Shown: positions 44,447 to 59,400 of the stretch, piece by piece
How positions within the stretch are numbered: the first letter of the stretch is position 1
How the letters are laid out: every line of letters starts with the position of its first letter
Assembly: GCF_026151205.1 (NCBI RefSeq)
Contig: NC_087072.1
Location: 16,817,669 to 16,881,668 of the forward strand
Direction of reading: 5' to 3'
Length of the DNA: 64,000 bases
Origin: Bolinopsis microptera
Lineage: Eukaryota > Ctenophora > Tentaculata > Lobata > Bolinopsidae
The notes under the pieces: generated by a model
Database searches by the model: none
What the model saw: only the letters and a program-made list of their open reading frames with translations
Told to the model about the DNA's origin: nothing
Made by a program: the position numbers and the translations under genes

Positions 44447-47400
44447 ATGGCAAAAGATCAGAGCCCCTCGCCAGAAACGATACGCAAGAAGCTAAAGAAA
44501 GCAAAGAAGAAAGAAACAGAACTTTCAAAGGTTTCTTATTTAACTATCTTGAGACATTACTATTTACCATGCCAATGAGCGATCAGCTACTTGATGAAAT
44601 CTGATTAAATTCATAACTTTAACAACATTCAACTGCAGGACGGATCAGATAGCGAGGCAACTTTTGCAAAGAAAAAGAAAAAGAAGGAACGATACTACAG
44701 AAAGAAAGACGAGTCAGATGATCCAGAATCGACAAAGGTGGGAACTTCGTGTTTTAATCTTTCATTTTAGGTTTTGAAATTGTTAACATCATTCTGAAGC
44801 CGTAATTATTTCAGCATGAATTTAATTATCATTCTCCGCCTAACAATGATTTTGTCAGGACAAGAAATCAAAAAAGAAGAAAAGAGCAGATTCTGGCTCT
44901 CCAGAAGACAAGAAAAGGAGGAAGTCCCCCAAACGTCCCTCTCCCTCCAGATCTCCAAAGAGAAGGTCCAGATCCCCAAAACGCAGATCCAGATCCCCAC
45001 GAAGGTCTCCTCCTCGACGCAGGTCCCCCTCTCCAAGACGCAGGTCCCGCAGTCCTATCAGACGGCCCTCGCCTCACAAACGCAAGCGGTCTAGGTCTCC
45101 TCGTCGCTCTAGGTCTCCTCGCCGCTCCAAATCACCTAAAAGACGTTCGAAGGAGAGAAGGAAAGAGAGGAAGAGGAGTAAGGAAAGGCGATCAAAAAGT
45201 AAAGAGAAACGATCTGGAAGTAAAGAAAAACGGGCAAAAAGTAAGGAAAGGAAAAGCAAATCTCCCGAGAAAAAGAGAGCCAAAGACAAATCTCCTAAAA
45301 GGTAGCCTTATCATCGAGATTATTTATTTGTATTTAAAATACATTTGTTCTGCTTCAGACTTATAAAATACAAAATTTAAATTTAAAGTATCTCAAAAAT
45401 TAACCAGATACACAATATTTAATTAACTGTAGAATAATCACTATTCTCCCTCAGGAAGTCCCGCAGTAAATCATCAGGCTCCTCGTCAGGATCAGACTCT
45501 CCAACTCGCTCTAAACTTTTAGCCAAAAAAGTTGCAGAGCGCAAGAACGAAGCGGACAAATTCCAGTCTGAAATGGAGAAGGAGATGGAGAAACGAAAGG
45601 AACGTATTGAGGCATGGAGAGCGGAAAGAAGAAAGAAGACTAACCCAGTGGACCCTGCAGTCGAAATTAAGGTTTTCAATTTTTTCAATTACTCTGAATG
45701 GAATTTGGTGCACTTTTGTTTGGCCGTATAAATGAGAATAGTTCCTCAGCGTGAATAAATTAGCAATTTCAAACGGCATGTTATTTTGTAGCCGACAACA
45801 AAGATTTGGTCTCTTGAAGACGATGATGAAGATGAGGAAACTGTGCCTATACCTGACGATCTTAAAGATGATGAAATGAAGGAGGACAACCAAGATGCAG
45901 ACGTTAGCATGTTTTATTTGTTTACTTTTATTTTTACATTTACAACCAGGAAAACATCATTAAGCTTCAAGTTTTAGTGCTAACTTAGGATTACTCATAT
46001 GGGGAGTACTACAGATGGCATTCTATCACACATTACAACGTATATTGAATGTAAAGGAAGTTACACTCTAATAACACAGAAATACCCTCAGGACCGACCG
46101 CAAACCGGCTGATTCAGTGAAACCTGAATCAAGCCTTGATCTGGCCTCATACCTCTTAAATCTTACTTGCAATTCATATCTGTCCTTGAAACATTGCCCC
46201 TGTGTGTGTTGAAAGTTTTCTGAGTAGTAGCTAGGGTTAACTAGTTTATAAGATCTCGGTTAATTAACTATTTGCAGATGTCTTGTAACACGAGGTTTGA
46301 CGTGGAACTTGTGGTGGTATGACGGTTTGTATTGGCCACTAATTTCATTACTCACACTGACCACCCCCAATATCATACCACAGATATCATCACACAGACT
46401 CATTACATTTCCTACATCATTACGTGTCTATGTGCAATGCTACATCGTGATGATATGCCGAAAGAGGCCCAATGGCTGACCAGTCCACCTATAAGATGAT
46501 TGTCGCAGCTTCGCCAGCTTATAACCCCGTTACACACCACAATTCAACCCCACATTTTGTAAGCCCTCTTATTGGTTACAGATTTCGTTTCCTCTACACA
46601 GTTATCTCTCTGCAGGATGAGTCAGAGGTGGATCCTTTGGAGGCTTTTATGGAGGGTGTTTCCTGTGAGATCAAAGCTGAGAACAAACAAACCAATGTTG
46701 TCAAGAAAGTTAAGAAATTGGTCAAGGTATGTCTTTCATATCATTTCTGAGCAAATCCTTAGCAACTCCACATGTTTCTTTCAACATTTCTGATGGTACA
46801 GATAGTTTAAGATTGATTCATGTTGTGTGGATAAGATTCTACCCACAGGGAAAAGAAGTAGAGGTTGCTGTCGCTAGTAAGGTTATAAAGGAGTCTAAAA
46901 AGAAGGGCGACCTGCTGGCTAACGATGCTGAAATGATGGAGTACTCTTCAGAAGACATTTCAGATGATGATTTGGACGATATGAACTACGCCGGATACAA
47001 AAACAAAAGACGGAGGGTGAGAGATCTTATATTTCCATCTTAAAGGCTATTGTATCCGTAGCAATTATCGTTTATGATGATTCATTCGTGTCCAAATTGT
47101 AGATAAATTGCCAGGGGCTCAGCGTGTACCGCTCGGTCACGCTTAGTTTTGTATGCTTTTGTAACCGGCGAAGACATTTTGCTGCATATTATGTCGTTGT
47201 TCTGCGCGCATCTGACGGATTGACGCGCGCGCGCGAACAGAATTAATGCATGTACGTGCGTGCTATTTTCTATTGTCACTTATTTGGCAGCCTATCAAAA
47301 TATCAAATTTGGGTTGGTTTGATTGATTAATGATTTTTGCCTTTGACCAGGAGTTGGAGGCAACAGATCACACTACAATGAACTACGAAGAATTCCGGAA

Positions 47401-50400
47401 GAACTTTTACGTCGAAGTACCTGAGTTGGCCAGGATAACGGATGCTGAATTAGCAGACATCCACCTCTCGTTGGATAACATGCAAGTCAGAGGAAAGGGA
47501 CCACCCAAACCCATCAAGACATGGATACAAGCGGGAATCAGTATGAAAATCCTCGGTGAGTCTGATTGACAAGTTAAACGGTACCACCGACCCACGCAAG
47601 TTCCTTTATTCGAATTGCTTGGCCGGTTGAGCAAGCCTGGTTATATTGGGAATTTGTTGCCAAACTTTTGGTAAATTTTGTCATGAAAGAATAGGAAAAA
47701 TAAAAATTATATTTGGCTCAAAATAAATTTGAAAATTACAATAATTGGCACACTCAAAACAAATTTTCCGTACACTTATCTATATCAAAACAAATATTCC
47801 GAGAATCTTTACAGTATTCGTCCGCCATTCATCTTCAGTTTGTAATATTTTCAGTTGCACTTAGATTCTTAGAATGAGTAACAATCATTAGATTCAAACA
47901 CAATTATTTTGGCAGTTTCTCACAGTCCAGTACCAATAATATTATGTAAGTGCTTGCAGCTTGGCGCTTACGCTAGAGTAACTAAAATTTTCTGCAGTAT
48001 TTGTTAATCTCTGACGTTCTTCTCTTTTTCCCTAGCTTGCAAAGAATTTCAGTAAGCAGTAATTAATAAATTCGAACACAATTATTTTGACAGTTTCTCA
48101 CAGTCCAGTACGACGAGTTTTGTGTAATTAAAATGTTTCTTAATTCGTTGAGAAACATGAGCTGTATTAGACAATAGTTCCTTGTTAGTCTCTGTCATGT
48201 TAAGCAGCATTTGTCAATCTGCGGCGTTCTTCTCTATTTCCCTGGATTCCAAGAGTTGTCAGTAAGCAGGATGTTAACCGCTTGGTCCGGGCGCGAAGGA
48301 AGTGTCTGAAACTGCTGATAGTAAGACAGTAAATGTAAAAGTTGGCGATGACGTTGATGTCCAAGAGGGAAGATGCAACTCGGTTAAAAGTTATCATGAA
48401 GGAACCCGGTTTTGAAGGATCTATCTCCGCAACCGTTGCAACAATATGATAAACTGCTATAGGAAGAAAGGAGATACAGTAGGCAGCCACTGTCAACGCC
48501 ACTGTCATAACTCCTGTCCACTTCATTCCCTCCTGCGATTCTCTTGTCGCTCTTCTTGCCAATGCCAGAATCATCACCGATGTTACAACGATGATGATTG
48601 TTGGAACAATGAAAAAGATGACAATACCTACCGGTAGCAGGAACCTCCATACGCTCGAGCTAAATTCATAAATGCAAGTGTATGATCCGTAATCAAAGGA
48701 AACGTCATATCCATCAACTAAGATAAAGCAGATGGGCCAGAAAAGGGCCAGCAACCAGATTAGCAAACACATTCTGTGAGCCGTTCCTGCAGTCCAGGTT
48801 CGAGATCTTAGAGGGTATTTTAGGATCAGTAACTTGGAGGTTACCAAACCACTGATCAGAAGGCTTCCCGCGAAATAGCCTGTGTAGCCGAAGTATGGCG
48901 TCATGTGGCATAAAATAGGCCCAAATGTCCACTTGTCTGCAACCAACGAGACAGCCAGGGGGAAGATGTAACTTATGCAGATTACCAAATCACTAACCGC
49001 TATATGTTGAATAAAAGCAACCATCACTTCAGGCAATGCAATAGCCTCGTACTTAATGGAAGCAATGAGAATGATCGTGTCTCCAACCAGTGATGAACTA
49101 AGAACGAAGATGAACCATCCTGCCCAGATGTACCGCACTGCTTCATCCTTTACAACCAAATCGTCATTAGTGCTGTTCGGAACCGTCATAGCAAAGTAAA
49201 AAATATCACGAAGAATAGATCAAGTATCAAAGTATCACAACTGTACAACACAACTGTATAAGTAGTAAGGAATTTCGAGATTCTGTACTCTGGTTTTCAA
49301 CTTCTACTCAGATAACGGTTTATCACCATGCTGAATATCTCTTCTAAGGAATGTATACTCCGGATTGGAATATTGTTTATGAGTCACATGGTTGCAATGT
49401 ATTCTTGTGTAAATTTGTATTGATCCTGTTTGATGCGACAAGGAAAAATGCTCTTCTAAGGAAGATAGGAAATAAAATGACACACAAGTTTTTTTTCTAA
49501 ACATTTTTCAAACTATAAATTCTCAAGTTGTACAATGCTCGGTAGATAATACATTGTAACTAATCTATATTATATCTCAAATTCTACATCCGGTACGGCT
49601 CTGCAGTCTGCACACATGATATCTCTCTCTGCCATGAAACATGACTAACCTTTTAAACTATGATTTAAAACCTAAACTAAAACTCAACTGGGCTCTCCTT
49701 TGTCACCAAACTAGACCAATAAGCAATTTTAGACTATTATATTTTTCTATATTTGTATAATAAGTATATTGACGTAGTGGATGGTTGAGGGGGTTTCAAC
49801 TTTCAAGCACAGGTCACTCTCAAATCCTAAAGATAAGCAGTGGCCTTCGGCACTTGAAACCTCTTCAAACCTCCCCTGATTTATTCATTATTGATATTGT
49901 TTGATTGTGCCGTAAAAATAAATATTTGTAATATTTGTTTTATTAAATATTTGTTTTATTATTAACTTCTTATCTGTCCGACAGGGATTTTAAAGAAGAA
50001 CGGATGTATGGATCCAACACCAATCCAGACAATAGCACTGCCTTGCATCATGTCCGGGAGAGATGTTATCGGTATAGCCAAAACAGGAAGTGGTAAAACC
50101 CTCTCCTTTCTACTACCCATGTTCAGGCACATCATGGACCAGCGGCCTCTTGAAGCTGAAGAGGGCCCTATAGGTTAGTCAATAGTCATCCTTTGTCTTC
50201 ACACATAAGCGCCCAACTTAGCAAATTATTACAACCGATTAACTGATTTTGCAGAACCTTCCAATTCCTAAAATTTCGTTGCTATAATACAGTATATACA
50301 ACTATTTTCACAACCTTTAAACTGCAGCTATGCTGATGTGCCCAACCCGAGAGTTGGCTCTACAAACCTACAACGAAGCACGCAAGTTCACTAAAGCCCT

Positions 50401-53400
50401 GCGGCTACGTGTTGTGTGTGTGTACGGTGGTACTGGTATCAGTGAACAGATAGCGGAGTTGAAGCGAGGCTGTGAGATTATAGTCTGCACACCAGGCAGG
50501 ATGATAGACATGTTGACGGCCAACAGTGGCAAGGTTACCAACTGTAGACGGGTCACGTACTGCGTGTTCGATGAGGCTGATAGGATGTTCGACATGGGAT
50601 TTGAGCCTCAGGTGGGTTCCTGAAAACGGGCGAAAATGCAGTGCATTTTGTTGTAAGATCTTTTAGAGACTAGATTTGTACCAATGTAATGCGAACTGTT
50701 GACATGTAATTCTCTAAATGTATAGCGCTTATTAAAGGTATCTGTAGGTAAATAAGATAATGGGCTGTATACGACCTGATAGACAAGTTGTTATGTTCTC
50801 CGCTACATTTCCACGTCAGATGGAAGCGCTGGCAAGGAAAATACTCGTCAAACCTATCGAGGTAATTTCCCTAACTTCTCTAGCCTTTCTTCGTTTTTAT
50901 TCAAACGTTTGCCAGTATTAATCCAAGACTTATATCAATACGCTTAGATCAGTACTTTAAAAACTTATCAAAATGTGTAACTTGAAGAAAGTAATCAGTA
51001 TAATATTGCAGATTTGCTACTGCTTATTTGTTTTCCTACTTAACATTGCTTCTCAGATAACGACAGGTGGAAGGAGCAAGGTGTGTTCCGAAGTAGATCA
51101 GAACATTATAGTAATAGACGAGGAGGACAAGTTTAATAAGCTCATGGAGATTCTGGGTCATTTTGGGGAGGGTCAGAGCTTGATTTTCGTTCATACCCAG
51201 CAGAAGTGCGATCTTATCCTCAAGGACCTCATGCATGCTTCTTACAGTGTCATGTCCCTTCATGGAGGTTGGGCTTGTGTTATTGTCTTTGTCAAGCATT
51301 AAATCTCACTTTGTGTAATTTGTGAACCTACCGTTTATATGAAAATAAGATTATCAGTCTACAATTATTTATAAGCTTCCTACAATCTCACGATCTGTCT
51401 TACCACCCCAGGGATGGATCAGCACGACAGAGACAGTGTTATCCAGGACTTCAAACAGGGTAATATCCGAGTACTGGTCGCAACGAGTGTCGCAGCGCGA
51501 GGACTCGACATCAAGGCTCTTCGTCTGGTTGTGAACCTTGACTGTCCAAACCATTACGAGGATTATGTACACAGGGTTGGGAGAACTGGTCGAGCTGGGA
51601 TGAAAGGTGGGTCGCGGAGAGGATTAGGACCTCGGAACATTATTCCCTCACCTTTAAATCGTTTTTAATTCTAAATTATATATATTTTCAAATTCACAGA
51701 GTTAATATTAGTTAAACATGCCAGGAACCGCCTACACGTTCATCCAGCCAGACCAGCCACGCTATGCAGGTGACCTGATTAACGCACTTGAAGTCAGTGA
51801 GGTTCGTGTTCCCTCTGACCTGGACAAGCTGTGGAAGGACTACGTGGCGGAGCAACAAGAGGCCGGACTCAAAGTGGAGAAGAACAAGGGATTCAGTGGA
51901 AAAGGGTACAAGTTCAATGAGGAGGAGGCCATGATGCACGACGAACGGAAACAGCTCCAGAAATTCCAACTTGGTTAGATTTTTGAGGGAACTTTGTGCT
52001 GTTAATTTTGTGTTTTATCGGTAGTCCGAGGCTTTTATAATGTACATTTCAGATTTGCAAATTTGTTTAGGTTAGTTACATTAAATTGTTATTGGGCTGC
52101 AAAATAGCAATTGTATCTGTTTGCTTTGAGTGTCCATGGAGATCAACTTAACAAACACTAATCTCTCTCCAGGTCTACAAGACTCGGATGAAGAAGACCT
52201 TATGACCCAGAAACAAGACGAGTTAGAGAACGCTATAGAGGCTATCATGGGAGGCAAGAGAACCAACTTGGCTATTTCGGACAAGGCAGCCAATCCGACA
52301 CCAGCTTTAAAGATTGACATCAGAAAAGGGAAAACTATCGAGGTAAGCGTGTCAGGAATTCTAAGGGATTTCAGTGGAATTTTATTTTCCTAATTATGAA
52401 GATTAATTGTACTTGATACCTTACAGCTGACAACAATAATAAGCTTCTGAAGAAAGTAATTTTGTTGCCAACACACTGTATGCTGTATTATCACATTAAC
52501 CTCAAAACATCCGAACAATAACTTCACACGAATTGTGTTCAGGAGAGGGTGGGTCACCTGCAGGGAGCCGAGAGAGCAGCAGCTATCTGTACCTTGCTCG
52601 GAAAAGAGAAGAAACCTGACCCAGCAGAGTTGAAAGCAGCTGCTGCTGCTGCAGGAGCTGGGATTCAGGGTCCTAGTCTGATTGACCCCACCGCTCACGC
52701 TACCTCAGCTTTCATGAAGGGAGAACGTGTCACTGCTGTTTCTGGTTAGTTATCCTCTTTCACGCGACCTTTTCCTCTTACATTATACCAATACTGTTTG
52801 TGCAATGTGCTTATAAAGTTATAACAAGGCTCATTACATTCTAGATATTATCAGGCGTTTAGGTATACGTATTTAAGGTAACTTAGAAAGGAAGTTTACA
52901 ATCTATGTTATGTATTGTTTAAAAGTTCTCAGCGGTAGAAATCGAAATATTAGTTTAATTATGAAGCAATTTTATTGATTTAGGAATTATATTGAATAGA
53001 CAATATTACTACATTTCATAACGTTTTTGAACAAAATTAACAGTTAAACTAATACCAAGTTCTGAAAACATCATTAATTATCAGTATCTAAATTTAGTTT
53101 ATTTTTATTTATTTATTTTTGAGTTATTGTTGTCATCAATACAGCATCAATGTCTAAACTTATGCCCAACTCTGCTTTAGATTGGTCAGTTAAAACCTCC
53201 TGGTAGGGATTGGAAATACAGTTCGCTCTACCCATGAACCAGGCTGAAGAACTTAGTTTATGTCACGAGAGACTTAGTTTTCTTACTCCTCGTCCCAAAT
53301 CTCAGCAGCGGTTCCAAGTTTCCGCTGTCAAATTCTCCTCTACTTTAAGATGTTGAGCGTCTTGGAAGTTATTCTGCTTGGGAATGTTAAAATCCTTCTC

Positions 53401-56400
53401 ACGCAGTGTGATTTGAAGTGCCACACTCCAATGCTTATCTCACTGCAGCTAACTGATTTGTTCAAAGATCTTCTGTGTTTCCACTTTTCTCAGCCACTTT
53501 TTTGTGTGAGCCTCACCGTCACGATGGACTGTTTGGTAGCTCTAGCCGATACTGCAACCTGTTTCAGAGTCCTACCAGTTACCAGACAGAGTGGCAGTAC
53601 GCAGGAGTATATGTGAGGTAGAAACGTGAGGATAAAATCCATGATGAGTCTGTAGGGAGATCCTAGTCCCAGGATAATTGTAGGGTCAATAATCAGGATA
53701 AAGTTAACGACCACAGCAGGAAAGTAGCAGATAAAGTAAGAGAATGTGGTGAGGGAGGTAACGAAAAGTGCACCTTGTCTTATAATGGTAACATCTTGAG
53801 TGGTGGTCATTGGTTTACTGAAGTACCGGTACAGAACACAGTAAGTGCATGCCAGGATAAAGATTACATGAAGTGTTCCAGTGAGTAGTACAGACATGAA
53901 GAGGTTCAATATTTCGTGGATCATGAACAAGGAGCAACCAACAGATTGTGGTGGACCAAGGTACTTAAAACGTGCCGTGTCAGACACGATCAGCAAAGTG
54001 GACACAAAGCCGGACAAAATTATGATCCCCGTGATGATTTTCAGGACGATGTTTCGTTTTGCAATATTCTTGTATCGTCTTGGTTTTAGTACTGCAGTGA
54101 TTCGATAAAGACATATCGTGGATAAAATGAGGGACTGGTTCAAGAACATGGCCATCTGTATACCTCCTAAGACCTCACAGCCAATTCGAGAAATTTCCTT
54201 CCAAAGTAACACCCCCTCAACAACTGCAACAATCAGATCTGATATGCAAACCATATGAACAGCGGCAAAAAACAAGTACATTGGCTGTTTCTGTTGGGCG
54301 ATGAGAAAGAAAGATTTGAGGATTCTTGCGTTTAGAGGAGCGAAGATCAGGGCTGGGCTACAGCTTGTAATTGTCATGAAGATTGAGATCGGAAAAATTC
54401 TTGCGTCCTGTTCCTCATTTTTATCGTCCACATGTTTTTGTGTAATTGGTGATGAGTCACTGTTCGCCTCACTTATAGAGCTCTTAGAGATAAAGATCAC
54501 TCCATGAAATACATTGTCTGTATCCCAACCAGAAGCTCCTCTAGAACGACTTTCTGAACCACCAGACAATCTATCTCGGGATGGCAATAACGGGGTATCT
54601 ACCACTGACGGAAATTCAGAATTAAGACCTAGACTGTCATCCGTCAGGTCATCGATTTTATTTTCATTTTTATGACCGGCCTGTTCCTTATTTTTAACGT
54701 CCTGTTTTTGTGTAATTGGTGATGAGTTTTTGATCGCCTCACTTGAAGGGCTCTCAGAGATAACGGTCAGTCTAAATCCACCGGCCGACTCAACTATGTT
54801 AGAGACGAGAAACAGATTTGGATTGAGAAGTATTTGAATGTTGATCGTAATGAAGATTGTGTTGAGGATTCCAGACACCATGACACTACCTGGCAATAAA
54901 AATTGTGTTGTTTATTTTCAAACGTTCATATTGGAAACATCATAAGTACTTTACAGGTGAAGATTATAGATAGCTGTTACCTGAATTTTCCGAGCATACT
55001 TTCAGTTTCAGCATTTCATAAGCTTCAACAGATTTTGGCTGCGGTATAATGTCCCATCCTACTGAATGATAAAAAAGATGTTCGCCAAATAAGATCATCG
55101 AAACAATGTGATCCTCGATTAATTCCGAACTATTTTATAGTTTTCTGTATGTACACGTACTCTGGTTCTTCACCAGAGACAACATTCTGCACCTGCCTGA
55201 ATTTGCTTAATGTTTATCGATGACTTTTTCAGTCTGCAGAAAACAACACTAAATTTAAAAAGATTTTTTGAAACACCGAGTCTTCCCATTTTATAGTGAT
55301 ATTTTCAAAGCTCCTGACGCAAGAAACCTTTGTATTCACCAGCATTTCTTAGTCGTATGACCAGTCATGTGACCAGTCGTGTAACCAGTCATGTGACCAA
55401 GAGAAGCATAAAGGTTTTCACTTGATGCGATATTTTGTGAAGAGCACTCAGAATGGTGGTCCAATCAAACATTTATTGTATTGGTGAGTTGAGATATTTG
55501 CCAATTTTGTGTATTTTCCATTAATATGTATGAGGTATGTGCAGTGAGGCGACAGATCTACATTTTTATTGTCTTAATAGAGCCATAAAACTGAATTTAA
55601 AATAGAAATGTGGATATAATAAAATGTAAAACTTTCAAACGGAGGCTTATAAATATTATTATATTATGATTGTAAAAATAAAATAAAGGATAAAATTTTA
55701 AATTTTTTGAATAAATGTGCGGCAACTTTGGCGAATAGTGCGGCTCGAGTTCAGCGATTTCTGGCTTTGCTGGTCTGGGCCTTGCTGAGTGCTGACATCT
55801 TAAAAAATGCCTGTAACGATGGCCAAACACCTATGAACAATCCCTTACTGCAAAAGAGCAACTGATAAGAGATATGATTATTGAATGACTCTGATCAGTC
55901 TGAAATACAGTCTGATATAAGTCATCTCACAGCATATTGGTATGATAATGTGATTCTTCTAAACCTGTGACTTGTAAGAGTGCAAGATGCAATCGTCACG
56001 TTGGGATCATTGGCTCACCAAAGAAATTTGGTGTCCTTTTATCCAAAAGTTACACCATCTGCAGTCTCAAAATGGAATCATTGCTATACATATTTCATCA
56101 AAAATAGCATACATTTAGAAATATCGCTATGATTTAACGGCACGATTCTATTCCATTTCTATGTTTCATCAAAAGATGATTTGACGGCGTTGTAGTCGGA
56201 ATATATAAAATATTTGGTATCGAGGTAAACGATTCATTAAGATAATATTATAGCCTATTCTCTGTGTTTTGAAAACAAATTGTGTGAAAAGTGTGGAAAA
56301 CTGCTGTTAGTAGTGCGATTCTGCACCCGCCGCACTTATGTTGCCTCTGTTCGACACGTACTATAGTTCGACAAACCCTTAGGTTCGAATCTGTCAAACT

Positions 56401-59400
56401 AGCAATCTGGCAGTGCTGCACGCCACCGGCGGCGGCGTAATCGGCGTGAGGTCATGTGATTTCGCAGATTAAATTTTCCTCTAGAATAATTCCGATCCAT
56501 GTGGAGAGCAACTATAACAGTTTCGAATTTTGACATGAGGCTCGTAATGTCTGTGAGTTATGGTCTGAAATGTTGGATTTCGTTCAAAAAATTCTTCCCA
56601 AAATTACGAAACTGCGCATTCGGCGTATAAACAGGTTCACGCCGTGTACGCCGTTTGAGAACGGCGGCGGCGGCGTGGCCGGAAAATCATCGGCGGCGTG
56701 CAGAACTGCTATATGGACTCTAGTACGACACGTAACCAAGTTCGACAAGAGTGAATCATGGGCACTGAGCAGTAGGGCTGTAGGGTGATTCGCAAACACT
56801 ATCTCCACATGCTTTGTTACTACTTATAGATGTTTTAAATAAGATACTGTCAACAAAAGCCACTGTGTCGCAGAGCCTTCACAAGTAGAGTATTGGTGAT
56901 AACATTAACAAGCTTCTTTTGCAGTCATTTGACCATTTTTTATAGATCCAATTATAGATGCTGAGATGATATAGCTATACCTTAGAGAGATATCTATTAC
57001 ATATTAGAGACCACTTAGTTATATTCAATAGACAATATCACTACATTGCATAATTTTTGAACTTAATTAACAGGAAAACTAATACCAAGCTATGAATACA
57101 GCATTAATTATCAGTATCTAAATTTAGTTTATTTTTATTTATTTATTTTTGAGTTATTGTTGTCATCAATACAGCATCAATGTCTAAACTTATGCCCAGC
57201 TCTGCTTTAGATTGGTCAGTTAAAACCTCCTGGTAGGGATTGAAAATACAGTTCGCTCTACCCAGGAACCAGGCTGAAGATCTTAGTTTATGTCTTGAGA
57301 GACTTAGTTTTCTTACTCCTCGTCCCAAATCTCAGCAGCAGTTCCAAGTTTCCGCTATCAAATTCTCCTCTACTTTTCTGAGTAGTGATGTTGAGTGTCT
57401 TGGAAGTTATTTTTCTTGGGAATGTTAAAATCCTTCTCACGCTGTGTGATTTGAAGTGCCACACTCCAATGCTTATCTCACTGCAGCTAACCTCGACTGA
57501 TTTTTCCAAAGATCTTCTGTGTTTCCACTTTTCTCATCCACTTTTTTGTGTGAGCCTCACCGTCACGATGGACTGTTTGGTAACTCTAGCCGATACTGCA
57601 ACCTGTTTCAGAGTCCTACCAGTTACCAGACAGAGTGGCAGTACGCAGGAGTATATGTGAGGTAGAAACGTGAGGATAAAATCCATGATGAGTCTGTAGG
57701 GAGATCCTAGTCCCAGGATAATTGTAGGGTCAATAGTCAGAATAAAGTTAACGACCACAGCAGGAAAGTAGCAGATAAAGTAAGAGAATGTGGTGAGGGA
57801 GGTAACGAAAAGTGCACCTTGTCTCATAATGGTAACATCTTGAGTGGTGGTCATTGGTTTACTGAAGTACCGGTACAGAACACAGTAAGTGCATGCCAGG
57901 ATGAAGATTACATGAAGTGTTCCAGTGACTAGTACAGACATGAAGAGATTCAATATTTCGTGGATCATGAACAAGGAGCAACCAACAGATTGTGGTGGAC
58001 CAAGGTATTTAAAACGTGTCGTGTCAGACACGATCAGCAAAGTGGACACAATGCCAGACAAAATTATGATCCCCGTGATGATTTTCAGGACGATGTTTCG
58101 TTTTGCAATATTCTTGTATCGTCTTGGTGTTAGTACTGCAGTGATTCGATAAAGACAAAGCGTGGATAAAATGAGGGACTGGTTCAAGAATATGGCCATC
58201 TGTATACCTCCTAAGACCTCGCAGCCAATTCGAGAAATTTCCTTCCAAAGTAACACCCCCTCAACAACTGCAACAATCAGATCTGATATGCAAACCATAT
58301 GAACAGCGGCAAAAAACAAGTACATTGGCTGTTTCTGTTGGGCGATGAGAAAGAAGGATTTGAGGATTCTTGCGTTTAGAGGAGCGAAGATCATGGCAGG
58401 GCTACAGGTTGTAATTGTCATGAAGATTGAGATCGGAAAAATTCTTGCGTCCTGTTCCTCATTTTTATCGTCCACATGTTTTTGTGTAATTGGTGATGAG
58501 TCACTGTTCGCCTCACTTATAGGGCTCTTAGAGATAATGATCACTCCAAATACATTGTTTGTATCCCCACCAGAAGCCCCTCTAGAACGAAATTCTGAAC
58601 CATCAAACAATCTATCTCGGGATGGCAAAGTATGAACCCATAACGGGGTATCTACCACTGGCAGAAATTTAGAATTAAGACCTAGACTGTCATCCGTCAG
58701 ATCATCGATTCGATTTTCATTTTTATGACCGGCCTGTTCCTTATTTTTAACGTCCTGCACCTGTTTTTGTGTAATTGGTGATGAGTTTTTGATCGCCTCA
58801 CTTGTAGGGCTCTCAGAGATGACGATCAGTCCAAATCCACCAGCCGACTCAACCATGTTAGAGACGAGAAACAGATTTGGATTGAGAAGTATTTGAATGT
58901 TGATCGTAATGAGGATTGTGTTGAGGATTCCAGACACCATGGCACTACCTGGCAATAAAAATTCTGTTGTTTATTTTCAAACGTTCATATTGGAAACATC
59001 AAAAGTACTTTACAGGTGAAGATTATAGATAGCTGTTACCTGAATTTATCCGAGCATACTTTCAGTTTCAGCATTTCATTAGCTTTAACGGATTTTAGCT
59101 GCGGTATAATGTCCCATCCTATTGAATAATAAAAAGATGTTCATCAAATAAGATCATCGAAACAATTTGATCCTCGATTAATTCTGAACTATTTTATAGT
59201 TTTATGTATGTACACGTACTCTAGTTCGACACCAGAGATTCCGCAGTTGCCTGAATTTGCTTAATGTGCGGCAACTTTGGCGAATAGTTCGGCTCGAGTG
59301 CAACGATTTTTGGCATTGCTGACGTCTTCAAAAATGCCTGTAACGATGGCCAAAAACCTATGAACAATCCCTAACAGCAAAAGAGCAAGTACTGATAAGA

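Larger units (their letters stand above)
52987..57018. repeat. Tandem duplication unit 1 (about 4.0 kb)
   Basis: It starts TTATATTGAATAGACAATAT and contains the first receptor, its upstream region and two insertions absent from unit 2 (55211-55719 and 56411-56708). Units 2 and 3 start with the same words at 57019 and 60266. Confidence 0.85.

Noticed and set aside
54882..54896. Receptor 1 start at the non-ATG codon giving MPGS
   Set aside because: TTG is not an expected animal start, and the segment contains an acceptor-like CAG; the ATG 15 bases downstream is preferred in all three paralogues.
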